NCBI RefSeq assembly: GCF_020194175.1 | Contig: NZ_JADYVX010000018.1 | Coordinates: forward strand, 1-64,000 | Length of the DNA: 64,000 nucleotides | Direction of reading: 5' to 3' | Origin: Bradyrhizobium sp. BRP22 | GTDB lineage: Bacteria; Pseudomonadota; Alphaproteobacteria; Rhizobiales; Xanthobacteraceae | Shown: piece by piece, positions 9,459 to 18,966 of the stretch | How the letters are laid out: each line of letters begins with the position of its first letter | How positions within the stretch are numbered: the stretch's first letter is position 1 | Made by a program: the position numbers and the translations under genes | The notes under the pieces: model-generated | Databases searched by the model: none | The model's input: only the letters and a program-made list of their open reading frames with translations | Told to the model about the DNA's origin: nothing

Positions 9459-10706
9459 TCATGAGAACAGCTTGTGCGCCTTGACAAGGGCACCCGCCAG
9501 CGCATCGATCTCTTCATAGGTGTTGTAGAGGGCGAACGAAGCGCGGCACGTTGCTGGCAGGCCGAACCGCTCGAGCAGCGGCATCGCGCAATGGGTCCCG
9601 GCGCGCACCGCCACGCCTGCACGATCGATGACGGTGGCAAAATCGTGCGCATGCGCGACTTTCATATCGAAAGAGATGATTGCGCCCTTCTCAGCCGCCG
9701 TTCCGATAATGCGTAAGGAATTGATGCCGCGCAGCTTCTCCTGCGCATAAGCAAGCAGTGCGCTCTCGTGCTTGTGGATCTGTGGCTTGCCTATTGAATT
9801 GATATAGTCCACGGCCGCGCCCAGACCGATCGCCTCGACGAACGGGGGAGTGCCGGCCTCGAACCGGTGTGGTGGATCACCATATGTGACACCGTCGCGC
9901 GAGACCGCGCGGATCATCTCGCCGCCACCGGTGAACGGCGGCATCGACGCCAGATGCGCGTATTTGCCGTAAAGCACGCCGATACCGGTCGGCCCATAAA
10001 GTTTGTGGCCGGTCATCACGTAAAAATCACAATCAATGTCGCGGACATCAACATCCAGATGGACGCAGCCTTGCGAGCCGTCGACCAACACCTCGATGCC
10101 GCGTGCATGCGCGATCCTTACGATCTCCTTCACCGGCAGTACGGTGCCGAGCGCGTTGGACATCTGTGTGATCGCAACCATTTTGGTGCCCTCGGTCAGA
10201 AGCCGCTCGAACTCATCGAGGAGAAAATTGCCCTCGTCGTCCACTGGTGCCCATTTGATGACGACGCCCTGGCGTTCCCTTAGAAAATGCCAGGGCACGA
10301 TGTTGGCGTGGTGCTCCATGATCGAGAGAACAATTTCATCCCCAGGTGAGATGCGCTCGCGGCCGAATGTCTGGGCGACCAGATTGATCGCCTCGGTAGC
10401 GCTACGAGTGAAGACAATCTCTTCGGTGCGGCGCGCGTTGAGGAACTGCGCCACTTTGGTGCGGGCGTCCTCATAGGCCTTGGTCGCGGCGTTAGCCAGA
10501 TAGTGCAGACCGCGATGCACGTTGGCATATTCGGACGTGTAAGCCTGCATCATACGATCGAGCACCGCGTTTGGCTTCTGCGCCGAGGCGGCATTATCGA
10601 GATAGACCAGCGGCTTGCCATAGACCTGCACCGCCAGCGCTGGAAAGTCCTCGCGCACCCGCGCGACATCGTAAGCGCCGTTCGCGACCGCCGGATGCGT
10701 GCTCAT
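9459..10706 (-). CDS. sufS: Cysteine desulfurase SufS
   Basis: SufS, 415 residues, is a type II PLP-dependent cysteine desulfurase that takes sulfur from cysteine for Fe-S cluster assembly. The PLP lysine is K235 (TGHKLYGPTG) and the persulfide cysteine is C373 (RAGTHCAMPLL); EHHANIVPW and SQGCVHLDVD are further family blocks. The ATG overlaps the sufD stop (ATGA, 10703-10706). It is the last gene of a NifA-linked operon and is the only desulfurase gene in the window, so it probably does the job of NifS here. No sufE or sufU activator lies next to it. Confidence 0.95.
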   Translation of the reverse strand: MSTHPAVANGAYDVARVREDFPALAVQVYGKPLVYLDNAASAQKPNAVLDRMMQAYTSEYANVHRGLHYLANAATKAYEDARTKVAQFLNARRTEEIVFTRSATEAINLVAQTFGRERISPGDEIVLSIMEHHANIVPWHFLRERQGVVIKWAPVDDEGNFLLDEFERLLTEGTKMVAITQMSNALGTVLPVKEIVRIAHARGIEVLVDGSQGCVHLDVDVRDIDCDFYVMTGHKLYGPTGIGVLYGKYAHLASMPPFTGGGEMIRAVSRDGVTYGDPPHRFEAGTPPFVEAIGLGAAVDYINSIGKPQIHKHESALLAYAQEKLRGINSLRIIGTAAEKGAIISFDMKVAHAHDFATVIDRAGVAVRAGTHCAMPLLERFGLPATCRASFALYNTYEEIDALAGALVKAHKLFS

Positions 10707-12040
10707 CCCCTCGCCCCCAGCCAGCGCTCGGCCTGTAATATCGCGAATTCTCGTAACGTCCGGTCGGCGATTTCCTCGATAGCTTCGCCGAGGAACGCCT
10801 GGATCAAGAGCGCCTGTGCCTCCTTCTCGGAAAGGCCGCGTGCGCGTAGATAGAACAGCAGAGCCTCATCCAGTGCGCCGGATGCCGCGCCATGGCCGCA
10901 GGTGACATCGTCGGCACAGATGTCCAGCTCCGGCTTATTGTCGGCTTCAGCCTCGTCGGACAGCAAAAGCGCACGCGTCATCATCCTGCCGTCCGTCTTC
11001 TGTGCATCAGGACGCACGATGATGCGGCCTTGGAATACCGAGTGGCCGCGGTCGTCGACGGCCGCGCGGAAATTCGCCCGGCTCGTGCAATGCGGCACAA
11101 CATGGTCGACGATCAAGGTCGTGTCACCATGCTGTTTGTCCCTCACCAGGTTGATGCCGTTCGCGGAGAGCTCGGAGCCCTCGCCAGCCAATGTGATGAA
11201 TGCCTGGTATCGGCTCACGGCGCCACCACAGTTCATGCTGAACAATTTGAGTTTCGCGCTCGCCTCGAGCACGAAAAATCCGGAGGAAATGTTGGTGGCG
11301 TCCGCCCCGCCCACCATGACGTGCAGATGGTCAAGATTGGCCGCCTCGCCAACCGAGACGATCACCGCATCATTGGCCTGATGGTTGCGGGCGCCTTCGA
11401 CCGCTACAAAACTTTCAACCACGGCCGCCTGCACGCCCTTGCCAAGCCTCAGATGCGAGCGAGTGAAGCTTGATGCCGACGAGGTGGTTGCGACATGGAC
11501 GATTTGAATCGGTCGGCACAATTCAGTTCCGTCGGTGACCGTGATGACCACGCCGTCGGTCACCATCGCGGCATTGAGCGAGATCACTGCGTCTGTCGTC
11601 GTGGTCAGCAGCAGGTCGCCTCGCCCCTCGTTAGCTGGATCGTCCAGAACTTCGCGCAGTGTGCGTACGTTGACGCTCTGGCCCAGCTCGGCGATGTCGG
11701 AGAGATTGGGCGAGAATACGCCATCGACGAGCACTAGCTTCGCTGCGCCCTCGACCGCTCTCTTCTCGACGGCAGCTTGCGCGACTGCAGCCCTTGCCCG
11801 CGCGAGCGCAGCCGCATCCGGTTGCGGCGCGAGCGGTAGAACGTGGTGCATTAGCACGCGCAGGTCGGTGTATTTCCATTCCTCGATCCGCCGGTGCGGT
11901 AGGCCGGCGCGCTTGTAAGCCTCGAATGCCCTCGCGCGGATATCGGCAACGGAGCCTGCGCCAGGTAGCCGTCCGTTGGCCTTGACGAACACATTGCTTA
12001 CCGCACGTCCGGAATCGGTTTTTGATAGAACCAGGTTCAT
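10703..12040 (-). CDS. sufD: Fe-S cluster scaffold subunit SufD
   Basis: SufD, 445 residues, is the partner of SufB in the SufBCD scaffold complex. The C-terminal beta-helix region is recognisable: GRIIVRPDAQKTDGRM, LLLSDEAEADNKPELDI and DVTCGHGAASGALDEALLFYLRARGLS. The DVTCGHG block has the conserved cysteine and histidine near the cluster-binding interface. It follows sufC by 17 bases and overlaps sufS by four bases. Confidence 0.94.
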   Translation of the reverse strand: MNLVLSKTDSGRAVSNVFVKANGRLPGAGSVADIRARAFEAYKRAGLPHRRIEEWKYTDLRVLMHHVLPLAPQPDAAALARARAAVAQAAVEKRAVEGAAKLVLVDGVFSPNLSDIAELGQSVNVRTLREVLDDPANEGRGDLLLTTTTDAVISLNAAMVTDGVVITVTDGTELCRPIQIVHVATTSSASSFTRSHLRLGKGVQAAVVESFVAVEGARNHQANDAVIVSVGEAANLDHLHVMVGGADATNISSGFFVLEASAKLKLFSMNCGGAVSRYQAFITLAGEGSELSANGINLVRDKQHGDTTLIVDHVVPHCTSRANFRAAVDDRGHSVFQGRIIVRPDAQKTDGRMMTRALLLSDEAEADNKPELDICADDVTCGHGAASGALDEALLFYLRARGLSEKEAQALLIQAFLGEAIEEIADRTLREFAILQAERWLGARG

Positions 12041-12057
12041 CGAAACTCGTTGCGCCT

Positions 12058-12810
<753 letters not shown>

Positions 12811-12870
12811 TACAGTTTTCCTAGATGTCATCCCGAGGCGCCAGTACGGCAGGCCCGCCAGGGATGAGGA

Positions 12871-14367
12871 TTATCCAACCGAACCTTCGAGCGAGATCGA
12901 GATCAGCTTCTGCGCCTCGACCGCGAACTCCATCGGCAGCTGCTGCAGCACGTCCTTGACGAAGCCGTTGACCACCAGGCCGACCGCTTCCTCCTGGCTC
13001 AGCCCGCGCTGCACGCAGTAGAACAGCACGTCCTCGGAGATTTTCGAGGTCGTCGCCTCGTGCTCGAACGTCGCCGACGAGTTCTTCGCCTCGACATAGG
13101 GCACGGTGTGCGCGCCGCATTTGTCGCCGATCAAAAGCGAGTCGCAGGCGGTGTAGTTGCGCGCGCCGGTGGCCTTGCGGTGCGCGGTGACGAGGCCGCG
13201 ATAGGTGTTTTGCGACTTGCCGGCGGCGATGCCCTTGGAGATGATCCGGCTCGAGGTGTTCTTGCCGAGATGGATCATCTTGGTGCCGCTATCGACCTGC
13301 TGGTAACCGTTCGAGATCGCGATCGAGTAGAACTCGCCGCGCGAATGATCGCCGCGCAGGATGCAGCTCGGATATTTCCAGGTGATCGCGGAGCCGGTCT
13401 CGACCTGGGTCCAGGAGATCTTCGAATTGGCGCCGCGGCATTCGCCGCGCTTGGTGACGAAGTTGTAGATGCCGCCCTTGCCTTCCGAGTTGCCAGGATA
13501 CCAGTTCTGCACCGTCGAATATTTGATCTCGGCATCATCGAGCGCGACCAGCTCGACCACGGCAGCGTGCAATTGATTCTCGTCGCGCTGCGGCGCGGTG
13601 CAACCTTCGAGGTAGCTCACATACGAGCCCTTGTCGGCGATGATCAGCGTGCGCTCGAACTGGCCGGTGTTGCGCTCGTTGATGCGGAAATAGGTCGACA
13701 ATTCCATCGGACAGCGCACGCCCGGCGGCACGTAGACGAACGAGCCGTCGGAGAACACCGCCGAGTTCAGGGTGGCGAAGAAGTTGTCTGACGTCGGCAC
13801 CACGCTGCCGAGATACTTGCGCACCAGCTCGGGATGCTCACGGATCGCTTCCGAGATCGGCATGAAGATCACGCCGGCCTTCTTCAATTCCTTCTGGAAG
13901 GTGGTCGCAACCGACACCGAATCGAAGACGGCGTCGACCGCGATCCTGCGCTGCTCCGACGGCTCTCCGCCCGGAGGCGGCTCGACGCCCTCGAGGATCG
14001 CGACTTCGCGCAAGGGAATGCCGAGCTTCTCGTAGGTCTTGAGAATCTCCGGATCGATCTCGTCGATCGACGACAGCGTCTTCTTCGGCTTCGGCGCCGC
14101 GTAATAGTAGAGGTCCTGGTAGTCGATCTTAGGGTAGTTGACGCGCGCCCAGGTCGGCTCGGTCATGGTCAGCCAGCGGCGATACGCCTCCAGGCGCCAT
14201 TCCAGCATCCAGGCTGGCTCGCTCTTTTTCTCTGAGATGAAGCGGACGATATCTTCCGAAAGCCCTTTGGGGGCCTTTTCGGATTCGATGAGCGTCTCGA
14301 ACCCATATCGATATTGGTCGACGTCGATCCGTCGGACACGGTCGACCGTCTCCTGTACAGCTACCAT
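12871..14367 (-). CDS. sufB: Fe-S cluster scaffold SufB
   Basis: SufB, 498 residues, is the core scaffold on which SUF clusters form. Family blocks include [67 protein letters not shown] and [17 protein letters not shown] with the C-terminal cluster-binding cysteine region. The start at 14367 ([13 protein letters not shown]) follows a GGAG ribosome-binding site. The frame is open for 91 more codons upstream but that stretch covers fdxN and the small ORF in another frame. The start overlaps the end of the 57-codon ORF by seven bases. Confidence 0.95.
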   Translation of the reverse strand: MVAVQETVDRVRRIDVDQYRYGFETLIESEKAPKGLSEDIVRFISEKKSEPAWMLEWRLEAYRRWLTMTEPTWARVNYPKIDYQDLYYYAAPKPKKTLSSIDEIDPEILKTYEKLGIPLREVAILEGVEPPPGGEPSEQRRIAVDAVFDSVSVATTFQKELKKAGVIFMPISEAIREHPELVRKYLGSVVPTSDNFFATLNSAVFSDGSFVYVPPGVRCPMELSTYFRINERNTGQFERTLIIADKGSYVSYLEGCTAPQRDENQLHAAVVELVALDDAEIKYSTVQNWYPGNSEGKGGIYNFVTKRGECRGANSKISWTQVETGSAITWKYPSCILRGDHSRGEFYSIAISNGYQQVDSGTKMIHLGKNTSSRIISKGIAAGKSQNTYRGLVTAHRKATGARNYTACDSLLIGDKCGAHTVPYVEAKNSSATFEHEATTSKISEDVLFYCVQRGLSQEEAVGLVVNGFVKDVLQQLPMEFAVEAQKLISISLEGSVG

Positions 14368-14534
14368 TGGCCACTCCGCCGCTCGCGCAAGGACGGCTCC
14401 GGCAACGCCCAACGACCGCCGCAGCGCGCCCCCTTCTCTGCATGGGCGATCGCGCAAGTTACATGCAGCTCGGGCCCAGCGAGGCCGCCATTCAGAAACA
14501 CCGACACCTTGCTGCGCGAGGAGGACCCGTTCAT
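14361..14534 (-). CDS. Unrecognised 57-residue ORF between fdxN and sufB
   Basis: A short frame starting [17 protein letters not shown] at 14534 has a textbook ribosome-binding site (AAAGGAG, six bases before the ATG). It begins 11 bases after the fdxN stop, and its TAG stop overlaps the sufB start, an arrangement that suggests coupled translation into sufB. I do not recognise the protein. It is arginine- and serine-rich with two cysteines and no membrane segment. It may be a true small nif/suf protein or only a coupling leader. Confidence 0.5.
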   Translation of the reverse strand: MNGSSSRSKVSVFLNGGLAGPELHVTCAIAHAEKGARCGGRWALPEPSLRERRSGQW

Positions 14535-14545
14535 TGGTCGCTCCT

Positions 14546-14740
14546 TTATGCCTGCACGCACGTGTCCGGCACCGGGCAGATAACGGCGCATTGCGGCGTG
14601 TCGCAATGGCCCTCGCAATGGGTGCACTTCTTCGGATCAATTACATACATGTCGTTTTTATAGCTGATTGCCGCATTGGGGCATTCGGACACACATGCGC
14701 CGCAGACGGTGCACTGGGAGGCGATTATCTTATAAGCCAT
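14546..14740 (-). CDS. fdxN: FdxN-type 2[4Fe-4S] ferredoxin
   Basis: This 64-residue ferredoxin carries [12 protein letters not shown] at the N-terminus and [19 protein letters not shown] at the C-terminus; the long insert inside the second motif is typical of FdxN/NifB-associated ferredoxins. Such proteins pass electrons to nitrogenase or to NifB. The ATG at 14740 ([10 protein letters not shown]) follows AAGGAG. It is the first gene of the suf operon, 40 bases from a sigma-54-like promoter, which ties the whole operon to the nif regulon. Confidence 0.93.
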   Translation of the reverse strand: MAYKIIASQCTVCGACVSECPNAAISYKNDMYVIDPKKCTHCEGHCDTPQCAVICPVPDTCVQA

Positions 14741-14780
14741 CAACTCCGACTCCTTGGCAGGCGATGCGCGACGGCTTTCC

Positions 14781-14796
14781 TTCAAGGCTCGTGCCA
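14781..14796 (-). promoter_or_regulatory. Sigma-54-like promoter of fdxN-suf operon
   Basis: The minus strand reads TTGGCACGAGCCTTGAA. The -24 part is a perfect TGGCACG and the spacing is right, but the -12 part is TTGA rather than TTGC. Two exact NifA sites lie 45-80 bases upstream and the fdxN ATG is about 40 bases downstream, so the position supports function despite the -12 mismatch. Confidence 0.7.
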
Positions 14797-14840
14797 AACG
14801 TCGCGCCTTGATTTATCTCAGCTATTTTTCATCTCGCGCC

Positions 14841-14856
14841 TGTCCTAGGCCGGACA
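14841..14856. promoter_or_regulatory. NifA upstream activator site for fdxN-suf (proximal)
   Basis: Exact TGT-N10-ACA (TGTCCTAGGCCGGACA), itself nearly palindromic, 45 bases upstream of the -24 element of the fdxN promoter. Confidence 0.85.
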
Positions 14857-14859
14857 GCG

Positions 14860-14875
14860 TGTCGCGATCGCGACA
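14860..14875. promoter_or_regulatory. NifA upstream activator site for fdxN-suf (distal)
   Basis: TGTCGCGATCGCGACA is an exact TGT-N10-ACA and a perfect 16-base palindrome. It is three bases from the other site; the two sites are offset by 19 bases, so they may be bound by adjacent NifA dimers. Confidence 0.88.
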
Positions 14876-14929
14876 CTCGCGCTCACAGCCGCTTGACCTG
14901 GCGGCACTTCAACGCCGAGCCGGTTTGGC

Positions 14930-14954
14930 GCGGCTCGCCGAACGGGCGAGCCGC
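14930..14954. terminator. Strong 10-bp hairpin upstream of fdxN
   Basis: GCGGCTCGCC and GGCGAGCCGC form a perfect 10-base-pair stem with a five-base loop. There is no T-run, so it could be a Rho-independent terminator of weak type, an RNA structure or a DNA-level site. It lies just beyond the NifA sites. Confidence 0.4.
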
Positions 14955-16204
14955 CTTCCTTCACCCGGCCCAACTTTCCCATGACCATGATGACGCGGCC
15001 ACGGTGGTCCTCTTCTGCTCCCAAGGGCTCCGTCGCTCATCCGGACTCGGCCGCAACTTGTACATCGAGCTAGCCTGTGCGGTGACCCGCTCGGCCGGGT
15101 CGCAACGGCGGAGCTTCGGCGACAGCTGAACGATCGGCAGCTGCCGTAGGGGCGTCTCGTCCGATCCGCATCTCCGCCGTATCGCCTAAAGACGCTGGGG
15201 AACGGCAGCCGGCAAGGTCGGCCGGCCCTGAGCGATCGCAGGTTTCTGGGCGAGCGTCGCGGTCCGCCGCTCGCGATTGTCAAGCTCGCGCCGTTGCGGC
15301 GGTAAGTCATCCGCACGTCCATCGCAAGCTATCGAAGCTCAATTCACGGCCGGCACCGCCATTGAAATTCTCCCAAGAGTTCGGCCTTGAGCAGACGGGA
15401 TGCCCCTGCGCCTCTCGCGTATGGGTCGCAGCGGGATGGGCACGACCGTTAATGCGACAGTCGAGATCTGCGCGAAACTCGGTTTCGCGCCACCACCTCT
15501 GGGGATTGCGGTTGCTGCGTCAATGGCAGTACGGCGACTGATAGTCTCGCCGACGCGCGGAACTCCTGCTCCTGTAGGACCAGAGGAACGCTCTGCAGGG
15601 ATGACGAAGATCTCACCGATCGTCGAGCAGCAACGTTGCCTTATCGGCCAGCTCGAACGATTGGCTGCGCGAGTTCAGCGCTCCGGTGAAGAGCTCTTCA
15701 CAGGGCGGATAATTCCAGTCCCAGCACCGTCTCAGGCAGCGCTGCGCAGGTCTCCTCATAACACGTCCCTCGCCGCGCGGCGACAGCTCGTGTGCGCTTT
15801 GGCGACTAGCTCTTGCACATCTCGGAACCACCACGCACCAATACGATCGCGTCGGACTGTTGCCGATTATGCCTTTGAGCTGCACCTTCTTGCGGTCGCG
15901 GGTGGGTTCAGCTGACAGCCACTTGTGGCCAATAGCTCTCCACGATCAATGGCTCAGCGGTCGCGCACAACCAGGCGGCGCAGCTTCATGGTTTCGCGCA
16001 TCAGATTGGCTATCATAGGTACAGGGCGACAATCGGAACTGATGGCCGAAATGGCGCGCGGTCGTCCAGTACCCCATCAATACTTGGCGTGCCGCCAAGC
16101 TCTACATCATTGCCATTCGAGCAATGATGGACGGCACGCGTGGATCTTTGGAAGTGCCGAGGAGGCCAGCTCCACCAACGCGGATAGCGCCCGATTTTAC
16201 GCAA
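14955..16204. other. GC-rich spacer without recognisable gene
   Basis: About 1.2 kb with several open frames (the longest 171 codons, from 15400) but no family motif and no good ribosome-binding site. I treat the frames as chance products of high GC content. A palindrome TTGGCGTGCCGCCAAG sits near 16086. Confidence 0.45.
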
Positions 16205-16220
16205 TGTCGCGTTCGCAACA
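16205..16220. promoter_or_regulatory. NifA upstream activator site for the YqeB-like gene
   Basis: Exact TGT-N10-ACA (TGTCGCGTTCGCAACA), about 110 bases upstream of a well-matched sigma-54 promoter on the plus strand. Confidence 0.78.
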
Positions 16221-16325
16221 GATTGGCGGATTTGACACGGGCCTACGGTTGCTCTCGGACGGAAAGCGCGTGCTGCACACTTCAGCCCGTTCCGGCGGCA
16301 ATCTATGGGATCGTCGGTCTGGCTA

Positions 16326-16341
16326 TTGGCCCGGCTCTTGC
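16326..16341 (+). promoter_or_regulatory. Sigma-54 promoter of the YqeB-like gene
   Basis: TGGCCCGGCTCTTGCT matches TGGCACG-N4-TTGCW with one change in the -24 part and a perfect -12 part, at correct spacing. The proposed ATG is about 80 bases downstream. A NifA site lies upstream, so the gene is probably in the NifA regulon. Confidence 0.8.
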
Positions 16342-16419
16342 TCCAGCTGATTGCAACCGTGGAGCGGGAAGTACTTTGTCGATAGGGGCACCACAACGAC
16401 ACTTCGATTGGTAGTTCGA

Positions 16420-17319
16420 ATGTCTTCACGAATGGATCACCGAAAAGAACTTTTTTCCATCATTCTCGGCACCAACGAGATAGCGTCCGCCATAGCTGTG
16501 CAGCTTGCACGCGGCGGCAACTGCGCGGTGCTCTCGTATGATCCCGATCCGCCTGTGATCCGGCGCAAGATGGCGTTTCATGACGCGCTGTTTGCCGGCA
16601 GCGCGCAGATAGAAGATGTCGTCGGTGAACGCGTCGATGATGTCATGCAGGTGCTTAAAGCGGTTCGCGGCAACTGCAGCAGGCGAGGACAGGTCCTTGT
16701 CTCCTGGCTGGGTCTTCTCGACCTGCTGCCGATCTGTCAGATCGATGTGCTGATCGATGCGCGTCTGCAGAAGCGCCGGATCACGCCCGATCTACGCCGG
16801 CTGGCTCCGTGGACAATAGGTTTAGGTCCAGGCTTTTCCGCAACCTCGAACTGCCATGTCGCAGTCGAAACCCGGCCAGCCAGGATAGGCCTCGTCGAGG
16901 GGGACGGGTGGACCGATGCTGCTGACGGCATTGCGAGCCGACTTGGTGATCTCGGCGCGGAACGCTTTGTTTACTCAAGCTTCGCCGGCCATTGGCGAAC
17001 GCCGGTCGAAATCGGCACGCCCGTCTACAAAGACCTCGTACTCGGCCATCTCTCGGGCTTGCCAGTGTTGGCCTCGCGGGACGGTGTGCTGCGCGGCATC
17101 GTGCGTAACGGAAGCGATGTTCATGCCGGCGTCAAGCTCTTGGAGATCGATCCGCGCGGCCGGTTGGCACAATGGACTGGCATCGACAGCCGCGGCAGCG
17201 CAATCGCTACGGCCACACTGGCTGCGATCCGCCGAGGTACGGCGGAACTTGTCGGACCGGACAAGTCGCACAGGAAGAATTGTCACCATGCACACGCTGC
17301 CCAGCGTGACGGCTCGTAA
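16420..17319 (+). CDS. YqeB/EF2563-family molybdenum-hydroxylase accessory protein
   Basis: The 299-residue product resembles the C-terminal domain of E. coli YqeB and the EF2563 family, linked to selenium-dependent molybdenum hydroxylases. Shared blocks are IILGTNEIASAIAVQL (degenerate dinucleotide-type start), PPVIRRKMAFHDALFAG, TIGLGPGFSATSNCHVAVET, DGVLRGIVRNGSDVHAGVKL and EIDPRG. The start is uncertain: ATG at 16420 or 16432; the frame extends back to 16351 but that would start at the transcription start. No xanthine dehydrogenase-type genes are near; instead a NifA site and sigma-54 promoter precede it, which suggests a role in molybdenum handling during nitrogen fixation. That role is inference. 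Confidence 0.75.
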   Translation: MSSRMDHRKELFSIILGTNEIASAIAVQLARGGNCAVLSYDPDPPVIRRKMAFHDALFAGSAQIEDVVGERVDDVMQVLKAVRGNCSRRGQVLVSWLGLLDLLPICQIDVLIDARLQKRRITPDLRRLAPWTIGLGPGFSATSNCHVAVETRPARIGLVEGDGWTDAADGIASRLGDLGAERFVYSSFAGHWRTPVEIGTPVYKDLVLGHLSGLPVLASRDGVLRGIVRNGSDVHAGVKLLEIDPRGRLAQWTGIDSRGSAIATATLAAIRRGTAELVGPDKSHRKNCHHAHAAQRDGS

Positions 17320-17599
17320 GCTGGATCTTTGATCCGAAACACGGTCGGCGAGGAACGAGCATCGACCTAGGACCTGCGTCGCCCCCGTTTCTGTACTCAA
17401 CTATGGCGGAAAGCAGCGGGAGACGTTTGAATTCCTCGATCGTCGTCCTGATCATATCATTCGCCACAACCGAGCAGAATTCGAGCGAATGTTATCGGCC
17501 AGCTGGTCGCAGTACCTGGCGAGTGGCACTACGTTGCGCCCATCGAGCCGTAGCGATGCCTTCCAACTGTCACATGACCTTATCATATTTCTTCTATTC

Positions 17600-17618
17600 G
17601 TTGGGGGAGGCCCCCAAC
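17600..17618. terminator. Short perfect hairpin after the YqeB-like gene
   Basis: GTTGGGGG and CCCCCAAC form an eight-base-pair stem with an AGG loop, 280 bases after the YqeB-like stop. There is no T-run. It could end that transcript or lie in the leader of the following ORF. Confidence 0.35.
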
Positions 17619-17735
17619 CCGACTGCCACACTCACTGGACGGAAGGGCCATCGGTGCCGGGTTCCATTTTTTCGGAAACACTGGCCGGGTAAGTGGGAGC
17701 CGGCACGAACAGATTCTATTTTGTGGAGTAGCATC

Positions 17736-17975
17736 ATGATGCCTGCAAAATCCTCGCAAAATAAAGTGCGTGCTGAGCTGAGAGGTGTTTTGGAGAATGC
17801 TGTCCGGATGGTGCCCGAAGGGAGGCGGTCCTCTTCGTTGAAGGCATGCCTTGCCGAGAAGGTCTTGACTCTGGCCGCAGGGGGTGAATCGGATCCAGCT
17901 ATCTTGGCAGGTGTCGCGGTGCGGACAGTGCAGGAATCATGTCGCAGCTGCTACGGATGTGAAGGGTGGTGGTGA
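17736..17975 (+). CDS. Unrecognised 79-residue protein with C-terminal cysteines
   Basis: From the ATG at 17736 (GTGGAG ribosome-binding site nine bases upstream) the frame encodes MMPAKSSQNKVRAEL and then helical segments, ending ESCRSCYGCEGWW with three cysteines in a C-x2-C-x2-C pattern. I do not recognise a family. The longer open frame back to 17403 lacks coding character. In the next frame, reading continues as DILRIARALQLLRSQG near 17987, so the gene may be truncated by a frameshift. It follows the NifA-linked YqeB-like gene on the same strand, 417 bases away. Confidence 0.5.
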   Translation: MMPAKSSQNKVRAELRGVLENAVRMVPEGRRSSSLKACLAEKVLTLAAGGESDPAILAGVAVRTVQESCRSCYGCEGWW

Positions 17976-18488
17976 CCGACGTGCGACATCTTGCGTATCG
18001 CCCGGGCGCTTCAACTGCTACGCTCGCAGGGCATCATCCATCGAAAGCTTGATCCCGGTCGATCGTCGGTTGGTCGCGGCGATGGACCCACACCCGCACC
18101 GCCGTATAGGTGCAGAGCGTATAACGCATAGAAAGAGGATGCCTCGCGCAGACGCTCCTCCTCCCTCGCCGTGCCCACCTGGTGGAGCTCTCCCAACAAC
18201 CGGCGCCTTTGAGGGATGCATGGTTTTGTCAGCTTGCTGAAAGCTGAATCTCCTACATGAGCCCAGAGGTTCGCATCACTCGCGTCTCAAACTTGCGGGC
18301 TTCTTTGCTGCTTGCGCCAGATCTGAGCTGGACTGTGTAGATCTGCAGAAGATTTCGAATGGAAGAGCGGTATGGACGGCTCGGACTTCGATCCTCGCCA
18401 AATGAACCCATCACTTTCAAAATTGGCCCCACGCGAGCGAAGCTGAGGTATGAAACGATGTCGTCTGGCGCCATGTGGTCAGGTCGCG
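17976..18488. other. Spacer without clear gene
   Basis: About 500 bases with only short frames. The first part may hold the frameshifted tail of the preceding 79-residue ORF; the rest shows nothing recognisable. Confidence 0.4.
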
Positions 18489-18966
18489 TCAACGGGGATT
18501 CGCCCGCACTCGAACGCGCAGACCCGGATTGAGCCGTTCGTAGTCGATTTCACCGTTGAGCTGTTGGGTGAGGAGCTGGACGATCCGCGAACCCAAACCG
18601 CCGGGATCGGCTGTTGCAGAAAGGCCGGTGCCAGTGTCGGTGACCAACAACTCAACTCCCTCTCCGCGCGAGAACGCAACAACGATGGGCCCGGCGCGTC
18701 GCCGGGAAATGCATATTTCAGCGAGTTTGTGACGAGTTCGTTCGCGATGATGCCTATGGCGAGCGCGTGATCATTGCGAAGGTACACGTCCTCGTCCTCA
18801 CATATCACCTGGAAGGCGACCGGCCCGGATGGAGCCAGGGACTGGAAGACCTTCTCGACCACGTCGGTCAGAAAAAAGCGCATGTTGACCGAGCGCGAGT
18901 CCTGCTTGAGGGAGAGATGATCGTAAACCTCCGCCATGACCTGCAGCCTGCGTGCGGTTGCCTCTA

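Noticed and set aside
15400-15915. 171-codon plus-strand frame upstream of the YqeB-like gene
   Set aside because: No ribosome-binding site, no family motif and low-complexity composition typical of random GC-rich frames.
17524-17537. TGGCACTACGTTGC upstream of the 79-residue ORF
   Set aside because: The GG to GC spacing is one base short, which normally abolishes sigma-54 recognition, and no NifA site accompanies it.
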